NCBI RefSeq assembly: GCF_000224145.3
Contig: NC_020177.2
Location: forward strand, 2,869,649 to 2,933,648
DNA length: 64,000 bases
Direction of reading: 5' to 3'
Source: Ciona intestinalis
Taxonomy: Eukaryota; Chordata; Ascidiacea; Phlebobranchia; Cionidae
Translations under genes and position numbers: made by a program
Notes under the pieces: generated by a model
Told to the model about the DNA's origin: nothing
Database searches by the model: none
The model's input: the letters and a program-made list of their open reading frames with translations, nothing else
Shown: positions 55,825 through 64,000 of the stretch, piece after piece
Position numbering within the stretch: the first letter of the stretch is position 1
Layout: each line of letters starts with the position of its first letter

Positions 55825-57989
55825 TAAAAGAACCCTAAACTAACACCAAACAAACTAATCTATCAAATTCAATGTACTGAAATATTTAAGTAAGTTTAGG
55901 GGCCGTTTAATTTATAAGTAAACTTATTTAAATATTATAGACAAGACATTTATTTTGATCATTTTCTACAAGCCATTTTTGCATGACTTGGCTAAAACTG
56001 GTGATATATGCCTATACCAGTTGTATTTAGATTTAACACCTGCTTGGTTATAAATATAAAATTACTATTTTCTGTCTTAGAAGTTCGAGTAAAAAGTGAC
56101 CTAAAATTTCCCACTGACTTGCTAATAAACGAGGCTAGCTTACAGCAATAAATTCCGTCTGCATCTTACGAAGCAATATAGAAGTAACACGAGAAGAAAT
56201 GTTTGCGCAAATGCTTCGTTCCAGGTGGAGCATGTTTGCCTACGGTACACAAAGTCTTTGGCTCCAAAGCCCGTCAGTGGCGATAAACAGGACAAGCAAC
56301 GGGCGGCGCGTGCATTACGTTAAATTAGATGTTTCGAATCAACGCAATCGTAAGGTTGCATTTACTTCCACTTAAGGTTTACATTTGGGTTGTTGTAGAT
56401 AAACTGTTTTTGGTTTACTTTTTTATATAGTAGGGTGGGGGTAGATGGGACACCTTATCATCCTATTTTCTCGTCATATTTGGTAACAAAAAAATTCTAG
56501 TAATTATAAAACTTTTTCCCTCGACTCCGTTTGACCGTTGTTTTATGTTTAAAACACGATCAGAATATTTGGATATTATGTGGTAAAGGTGTCCCATCTT
56601 CCCCCATCCTACTAAAATAATAACTTTTGTTTGTATCTTCAAATACGGTAGCGAAGATTGAAAAATATATAAAGCGAAAAGTCAGGACATGGCGCCAAAA
56701 CAGCAGTTGTATAAACACGCTTATTATGGTTAAGACGTACTTGCAATTAATTGAAAAAACGTGGGTATGGTCGCTACACCAAGCAGACAAACAACAAGTC
56801 ATTTATGTTAAATTATTCCCAAGTTAAACTCCCATAAGAAACAAATATGTGCGTAAAGACACAATATTTGGGCCATTGTATACAGTATAGTAGATTGGGT
56901 AAGATTGGACAAACTTTCATTCTATTTTCTCGTCCCATTTAATAGATAACAAAGAACATCCAAAGTGTTATAAAACCCTATATAGCCTCACGACTCCAAA
57001 GGTGTGGGGCTATAATTGTTAAACACATGATCAGGTAATATGGGACATTATTTGATGCAGTATCCTATCTTACCCTCCAGTACTATACCTTTATTTCCTA
57101 ATACATCAATTGCCGGATGCAACCTATAAATCCCATTACCTATAAAGAGTTTTTACAAATCATAAGTATGACTGTAATTTCGAAATCAAAAGCACAGAAC
57201 TCTTTTTTTGTTTTCGATTACATTTAATCAAATACGCGACGAAACACAAAAGTAAAACAACAACGTTAGACATGCATAAATCACTTTTTCGTAACGATAA
57301 CCTAGATTTTTTTCCTGGTACATTCTTTTCTAATGTTTTATGCTGAAAACTGTACTGTGGTATTTTGTACGTTCATGGATATATAATAGGGTGGTGGAAG
57401 ATGAAACACTTTTTAATACTATTTTCTTGTCTCATTTGGTCATAAACAAAGAACTTTAAAAGACTTTTAAAAAAACCGCACGACTCCCATATACTGCTGT
57501 TAATTGTTTAACACGATCAAAATATTTGGATATTATGTGCCAAAAGTGTCCCGTCTTCTCCCACCCTACTATAAAGAAACTTTGCTGTATATATATATAG
57601 CGGACACGCATTTTGCCTGTAGGAGTTTTTTTACATCTTTTTACTTCATATGATTGCTATGTATTCAAAAGGATAACCGGTCATTTGCAAGTATAGTAGG
57701 TTGGGGCAAAATGGGATATGTTTTCATTCTCTTTTATCGACCCATTTGGTAGTAAACAAAGAACATTTAAAGAATTATATAACCGTATCACTTAAAAAAA
57801 TATCTTTAACTGATAAACACAATTCGGAAAAATGGAATATTTTTGATAAAAGTTTCGAATCTCACCCCATACTATCTGCATATCGTTTTTGTGTGGTATG
57901 CTGTTCACGTTCCAAGGTCCTGAGTTGAAAAGAATTGAGATCTATGGGTATTTGAGTCAATTTCTACGTACAGTGGAACTGTAGAAAAG
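55825..57989. other. Spacer between STYK1-like 3' end and HNF1 5' end, rich in MITEs
   Basis: Four copies: 56425-56614 (A; ATAGTAGGGTGGGGG), 56885-57089 (B; GTATAGTAGATTGGGTAAG to CCAGTACTATACC), 57382-57573 (A; ATAATAGGGTGGTGG) and 57691-57876 (B; GTATAGTAGGTTGGGG). 55825-56400 should hold the HNF1 promoter; no exon recognised. Confidence 0.7.
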
Positions 57990-60900
57990 TTATGCGTCTG
58001 ATTCAAGGCGCACAAATAAATCGCCTGTCCAGAACCCATTTCCAAAATCATGTTGTGTGCTCCCGACTCCATTCGTTTCATTCTGCCTGGAAACTTCTTG
58101 TTCTTGTACACCATTTCCTACATTTGAAATCACTGCATCGTCAGTACAGCGCTGCCCATCCTCGGCCGTTTCAGACGTTTCTGGACCTAAGTCCCTTCGA
58201 CCGATATCCGCTTCGTATTTAGACGTATCGACAGTTTCCATAGCTTGTATGGAGGAACTTGTCATCCAGTCAACGCTCTTCAAACGTTCTTCAAGGTCGA
58301 TGAATGTCGGTCGTTTTATGGCTGTCCATTCCCAACAATCCATCATGACTTTATACCTACAGAAACATATCAAAAACTTATGTTAACAGCCATAAGCTAT
58401 AAGGGTATGGTACTATAGGAAATGATGGGATACCGTGAGCTCTTAAATCCCCATGCTTCCTGACCGTGAACGCTAGTTAACAGGCTAAGTGCCATGTATT
58501 ATGGCTCTGAAAGTTGAACATTCGGGGTATCCTGATAGCAAATCCTAAAATGCTACGTCTATCGAAAATGAGTCTAGTGAATAAAGAGAGTGACGATGCC
58601 ATAAGGGCGAAATATATATCCCTTATTTTATACAATTTGTTGGACTTGAATTTTGACCGTTATACATATTTCGTAGTACCAGATCCTTATTGTATTTTTA
58701 CCCAAGAATCGCCCAACTTTATAAGCACCAGACCAGGGTTAGATTCACGAAATTTATTCCACTTCTATGGAACAAAGTTATGTTTAAATGAAAAATTAGC
58801 TTACAAATATTCACTACAAGAATCTGGCCTTGGCATTCTGTATCCTTTTTTCAGTGAACTCAGTATTGTCACGTGATCCATTCCAGGGTACGGGGCGCCA
58901 CCTAGCGTGACCATCTCGTACAACAGAATTCCAAACGACCAGCTACATAATAGAAATAAATTTTAATCTAAATTGAAATTATATCGTCATTTATATGTGG
59001 TGTTATTTTTTGTAAAAGTTAATATCAGATAAAACACGACGAAATAAATGAGTGCAACTTTATTAATCTCGCGTGGCGATGCAATCACAGTGGTTATAAC
59101 ACGGGTGTTCTGTTTCACTCACTTCGTGCCCGCTTACGAGTTATACCACGTGTGTGCACCTTTGCGGTTGGTTAGTTTTATTTAACTTTTTAATTTTGTT
59201 TTTCTGTATAGCTGACAACTTGGATATCCCATTAGTAACCACTGGGTTGGAGCAACTGCCGTTAAGTGTCTTGCCCAAGAACACATACGCCCACAATAGT
59301 AGCAGCGATAAGCCACACGCAACGATTGCAGCAGCAGACTGACATTGCATTGGCGCAAGTTTAATTAAGTTTACAGTAGACTCCATACAAGCAATCTCAT
59401 ATCTCCGTACGCATATCGCGATAAAAACCGCTTGATCAAAAAATCTTCGTTTGTTTTGGAGGATTAAAATGACCAAAAATACTTATGTAAGTCAGTTTAG
59501 CCGTGGGCACATTTTCTGAATCGTCATTTTATAAACAAAGTTACTTACACGTCACTGCGCCACGTAATTGGGACTTGTCCGCCAAGCATTCTTTCAGGGC
59601 TCACCCATTTGAAAGGTACTCGTCGCTCGGTGGAGCCCTTGATTAGACCGTATCTGTATACATCATTTGCTAGACCGAAGTCGGAAATTTTGCATTTTAA
59701 GTTCTGCAACAAAAAAACATGTAACTTGTGCAGCATACAAAACGTATATTTTAGAATAGAAAAATTTAATGAATAGAATTTATTTATAATCACATATCGG
59801 GCAACGATAGTCGTTAAAACACAGGTGTTCTGTTTCATAAACCTCATGTCTTTTGTGATCATATACCAGTTACCACGTAAGTAACTTTGTCTGTGATAAT
59901 ATATTTAATTTTGTGGGTAACTATTTTTGCGAAGACATTTTTTGTAATGTATTGCAGAGAATTTAAACAACCGATAAGAGACAACTGGGTCGGAGCAATT
60001 AAGGACAAACACGCGTACAATGGTAGCAGCGTCGAAACTTGACCGTATACGGTATATCATTTCATCTAAACTGAATGTGGCGCGCTACTCAATGTTCCAC
60101 AGCGCCGGGTGAATATTTCCAATGATATATAGAACCTCAATAACTTATATATAAACCGTTTACACTTACCTTCCCAACCAAGATGTTTCTTGCAGCTACG
60201 TCACCGTGTATGACTTTTGAGCGAAATAGAAAGTGCATCCCGCACGCCACCTGGCGACCAATGTTGTACAGACTTGCCTCCGTGAAATCGTAAGCTGGAT
60301 CAGCGCGTCGCTTCGCAGACTGTAATATTATACAGTTATAACTTTGTTTAATTTAGGGTATAGAGAAAAATGGGACATGTTTTCATAATCTTTTCTCGTT
60401 TTATTTAATAGTAAACAAAGAGAATACCCATAGCCCACTAAATCTCAAAAAGCGTTATTAATTGTTCAAAACACGTCCAGGAAATATGAGATTCAGGTGC
60501 TAATTGTATCCCATCTTACCCCACAGTACTATATACGTTAAACTAAAACTGTAAATTACCGTAAATCGAACACTAAATTGGGTACATAACATTATTTGAA
60601 CGTCTTCTTACAATAGCTTAATCATAACATTGACACAAAACGAATAAATAACACCTTGCTGATTAAATATAGGGTGGAATAAAGTAGACAAGCTAGTAAT
60701 CGAATTAACGTTACATCAACCTTCGGTCGGGAACTCTCTATAATTAGTTGTTTTTGAGTGTTTGCTGCTCAGCATTTTTTCTCTCTATCGCACGCCGGAT
60801 ACATGTCAGTTTTTACCCAACAATTTGCTAGAACGCGATAACGCTGCGGGTTTTTAAACCCGTGTTTTGCGCTGCTAGCTTAAGTGTTGGCTTCGTCTTT

Positions 60901-63060
60901 GCTAAATCCGCTTACCACGCGTATTTCAAACGCGCAGGAATGATAAAGGCCAAACGTATATACGCAGTCGCAAAAGATAAGCATTTATTGCTTGCACTGT
61001 AGACGTTTAAACGATGGTCAAAAAAAGTAACCTATAACAATAAATATTAAAAAGTTTAAAACAAACTAAATTGATATATAGCAGGGTGGGGAAGGACAGG
61101 ACACGTTTGGCACATAATAACTAAATATCCTGATCGTGTTTTAAACAATTAACAACGGTCTATGGGAATCGTGAGGTCATGGTTTTAAAATTCTTTGAAT
61201 GTTCCACCACCCTACTTAAAATTCATTGAATTCCCCCCCCCACCCTACTATATCTTGTGGGGTAAGATGGATACCGTTAGCTCATAATACCCCATATTTT
61301 TTCAATCACGTTTTAACAAATAACAACGATCTTTTACAGTCGTAAAGATACGGTTATATAATTCTGTAAAGTTCTTTGTTTACGACCAAATAAGATCATA
61401 AAATGAAATGAAAACAGGTACTATTTTACCGCAACCCATTTAGGTTAATACACATTCCCGTTCGGTTACTTACTACACATTTTAAAGTTACTCAACCGTG
61501 CAGTTTTGAGTTTCTTATAGAATTGGCGCGTTTTTGCAATAAGCGCCGGCGACTGCCTTTCTTCGTTTGTTCGTTGTTTTTCTTGTTTACTTTTCAGTTT
61601 GCCTCAGCAGTATACAGTTTTAGTTAACTATTTATATCTTGTGTTTATCAGTGAAGCGCTATAGTAAAAATTTTAAATATGTTTGTGTATTTAATTAAAA
61701 ACCGCTGCATGTTCAGGTGGTTGTACTTCAGAAAACTATCGGTAAGTGTTTTTGTATGCACCTAATTACTTTAAGCTTTTCTGCATTTTGTTGTACAATG
61801 GCTTATAGCCTATTCTAAAACATACATTTTAGTAGTCGATAGGTATAAATTACTGCGCCCTTTAAATAACGTTCACGTTGTTTACTTGAGCGGCGAATTA
61901 CTAAACGTATAGGTAATTGTGACATCAGTATAGGCGTATGGTGAAGTGGGGTAAAATGGGACATGGTATATTTACAGAATAAGATGAGACAAAATATTGC
62001 CACGCGACTTTAAAAGTGCGTTATTAATTGTTCAAAATACGATTAGGAAAATGGGATTTAGGTTTTAACGCTATCCCATATTACCCCACAGTACTATACC
62101 ATCGTTTCACCATTTTGTAATTTTTTTAAATGTTTATAGATTTCTTCTTTAATCCGAGTCATTCGGAAAATTTTGAACTATTTCGAAAGCGAGTAACAAG
62201 CATGACTTTGTTCGTTGGCGATTTACCGAATCGCAGTTCGGTAATTCCACAATCGTACTCTTGTAAATATGCGACCTTTAGTTTTAAATCGTGCTGCGCG
62301 AGATTAAACCAGATTAAACTGGCCCAGTCCAGTCACGACATGCAGGCCACGCCTGGGGTTCTTACCTCTCTGGCGCTCCATAAGAAATGCAGTAAGTCTC
62401 CGTATGGCATGTATTCGGTAAGCAGCAAAGGCGACGTATCTTCAGAACACATCGACGTGCAAACCCCTAGTACGCTTAGTACGTTGGGGTGCGGCCCAAG
62501 TGAAATTAACAGAGCCATTTCAGCGAGGAAATCTTCTTTATGTATTGACGTGTACGCGCCTGTATAGGAGTACACGTACATTAAAATCGTGATCTCCGAA
62601 CGATAAAAACGTGATTTACGTGCGTGGGGACATGATCGCATGCAAATTATAAGACCCAAAAATACATCAAAAATAAACTACACATCTCTAATTAAAACCG
62701 ACATACGAGTTATGTCATATACAGTAGGGTGGAGGGAGATAGGACACCTTTTCATTATATTCTCTCGTTCTATTTGGTAGTGAACAAAGAACATTTAAAG
62801 AATTATAAAACCGTATTCTCAAAACTCGCATAGACCCATTTTAATGGCTTAAAACACGATCGGGATATTTGGATATTATGTGGTACGGGTGTACCATCTT
62901 TCCCCATAAGTCAAAATGCAGTAATTTACAATAAATTATAGATCTCTAAATAAAACCAACATACCAGTTAACGATTTCGTGGCCACAACAGTAGTTTCTG
63001 TGTCGTTTTTCAACCACTGTGATTTGTGGACAACCCCGAAGTTCCCTCTCCCAATGACCT
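57990..63060 (-). CDS. STYK1: STYK1/NOK-like receptor-type tyrosine kinase, kinase domain and tail (5' end beyond window)
   Basis: Minus-strand exons 62965-63060, 62366-62559, 60170-60319, 59549-59703, 58805-58942 and 57990-58356 join in phase. In order: glycine loop GRGNFG and the beta-3 Lys (VATKSL); helix C Glu ([10 protein letters not shown]); hinge [16 protein letters not shown]; catalytic loop [11 protein letters not shown] motif (ISDFGLAND); SPE in place of APE (KWVSPERM); and [23 protein letters not shown] instead of HRDLAARN, with [14 protein letters not shown] and CWEW, is what I recall of vertebrate STYK1/NOK, a single-pass membrane kinase. The tail after the kinase is ~85 residues and acidic. 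One join remains open between 62366 and 62965: phases 1 and 2 match. Extracellular and transmembrane exons are not in the window. Kinase identity is certain; the STYK1 assignment rests on memory of its motifs. Confidence 0.75.
59035..59345 (-). repeat. SINE, reversed
   Basis: AATGAGTGCAACTTTATT through CGTGCCCGCTTACGAG to CGCCCACAATAGTAGC; head replaced. STYK1-like intron. Confidence 0.85.
59765..60055 (-). repeat. SINE, reversed, eroded
   Basis: CGATAGTCGTTAAAACACAGG to GTACAATGGTAGCAGCGTCG; STYK1-like intron. Confidence 0.75.
60352..60535. repeat. MITE, subfamily B
   Basis: TAGGGTATAGAGAAAAATGG to CTTACCCCACAGTACTATA, STYK1-like intron, 33 bp from exon 60170-60319. Confidence 0.85.
61077..61440. 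repeat. Two adjacent MITEs, subfamilies A and B
   Basis: 61077-61254 (ATAGCAGGGTGGGG, with a duplicated right end CCACCACCCTACTT / CCCCCACCCTACTATA) then 61256-61440 (TGTGGGGTAAGATGG to TTTTACCGCAACCC). Confidence 0.8.
61939..62099. repeat. MITE, subfamily B, internally deleted
   Basis: ATGGTGAAGTGGGGTAAAATG to TTACCCCACAGTACTATACC. Confidence 0.8.
62719..62909. repeat. MITE, subfamily A
   Basis: ATACAGTAGGGTGGAGGG to ACCATCTTTCCCCATA, 56 bp from STYK1-like exon 62965. Confidence 0.85.
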
Positions 63061-63628
63061 CTGCAAGTTAATATGATTTAAATCCAAGTAAACAACTGTT
63101 TATTGAGTTTGTATTGAAATTTCCCGTCCGTATTTATCGAATAAAATCATTCCGTTTCCTGGACAGAGTGATTGAAATAGCGATTTGAACGCCTGTTGAC
63201 TTGATGCAAAAGATAATGTACTCGCGGGATCCAAATTAGAGACAGGTAAAATTTTATCGCAATAATTTAAATCACTTCTGTAAACCTCAATCTCAGATTG
63301 TAGTTGATAGTTGTCGCTGCGAAATGAAAAAAACGCAGAAAACTAGATAATATCTCCCACCAACCAAAACCCCGTCTAAAAATCATGATAAAAACCCGCT
63401 GTGTAAACCCTGGTCACCTTCTACGAAGTAGATTAAGCCGAACGACGAGATTTGTACGGGGTCAAGAATTCAACTTGATCGCTTTCTTTTGTACTGGCTT
63501 CGGATATTGTCGACTATTTTTAGGTAAAACGTGAAATTGAGCACGATACGCTAGTACGCGAATCGTAAACAAGCCATATGCTGGAAAAATAAAATTCCGT
63601 AATCGCGCTAGAAGGTATATATATATAT
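63061..63628. other. Right-end intron sequence, no exon seen
   Basis: Upstream of the glycine-loop exon of the STYK1-like gene. No juxtamembrane or transmembrane exon could be recognised, so the preceding exon probably lies outside the window. Confidence 0.4.
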
Positions 63629-64000
63629 ATAGTAATAGGTGGGGTAAGATGGGACAGCTTTTTATTCTATTTTCTCACCCCATTTGGTAATAAACAAAGG
63701 ACGTTCAAAAAATTGAAAAACCATATCCCCACGACTCCTATATAGACCGTTGTTAATTGTTTAAAACACGATTAGAATATTTCAATATTATGTGCTAAAG
63801 GTGTCCCTGCTCCCCCCACCCTACTATATTGTACCAACCTATGGGTCATAGGGTAAAATGGGACATGTTTTATTCAATTTTCTCGTCCCATGTGGTAGCA
63901 AATAAAGAAAATTTAAAGATTTATATAACGGTATATCCTCACGGTTATAAAAAAAAAACGTTTTGAATTGTTAAAACTACTAAGATACTACCAGATTGGA
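63629..64000. repeat. Two MITEs, the second cut by the window edge
   Basis: 63629-63829 (ATAGTAATAGGTGGGG to CCCCCCACCCTACTATAT); 63847-64000 begins CATAGGGTAAAATGGGACATG and runs out of the window. Confidence 0.85.

Noticed and set aside
62130-62567. 145-codon plus-strand frame
   Set aside because: Antisense shadow of the kinase exon 62366-62559.

Overview
The window is nuclear DNA of a tunicate, almost certainly a Ciona sea squirt (intestinalis/robusta type). It is AT-rich, its genes are broken into many short exons with GT-AG introns, and it is crowded with two repeat families I recall as typical of Ciona: a ~200-bp palindromic-ended MITE (Cimi-1-like) and a tRNA-headed composite SINE (Cics-1-like). 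Two runs of exactly 50 N show it is a draft assembly. There are no operons in the bacterial sense, no convincing tRNA or rRNA genes, no CRISPR array and no recognisable retrovirus, LTR element or Polinton.

Layout, left to right. (1) 1358-7719, minus: 5' part of a gene whose long low-complexity N-terminus leads into the start of a calmodulin-type EF-hand; it runs off the left edge. (2) 11073-14099, minus: a complete five-exon tetraspanin. (3) 15037-17514, plus: a secreted carboxypeptidase E/N-type M14 metallocarboxypeptidase. (4) 17997-18269, minus: a one-exon homologue of the complex I accessory subunit NDUFV3, tail to tail with (3). (5) 19345-27552, plus: a 12-exon ABCB9/TAPL half transporter. 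(6) 31145-39614, minus: a SAMHD1 dNTP triphosphohydrolase without a SAM domain, tail to tail with (5). (7) 42524-55824, minus: a 15-exon HNF1 homeobox transcription factor with a very long insert between its dimerisation region and POU-specific domain. (8) 57990-63060, minus: kinase domain and tail of a receptor-type tyrosine kinase most like STYK1/NOK; its 5' exons lie beyond the right edge.

Most exon boundaries were placed by joining splice sites whose reading phases agree. These genes are unrelated in pathway; the window is ordinary euchromatin rather than a functional cluster.

The most interesting observation is in SAMHD1. The exon coding the residues equivalent to human 355-385, which carry active-site residues and part of an allosteric nucleotide site, is present twice, at 33597-33688 and 35180-35271. 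Both copies are 92 nt, open, in the same phase and bounded by good splice sites. Because 92 is not a multiple of three, using both would break the frame, so they look like mutually exclusive exons. They keep the same catalytic residues but differ at positions equivalent to human R372 and K377.
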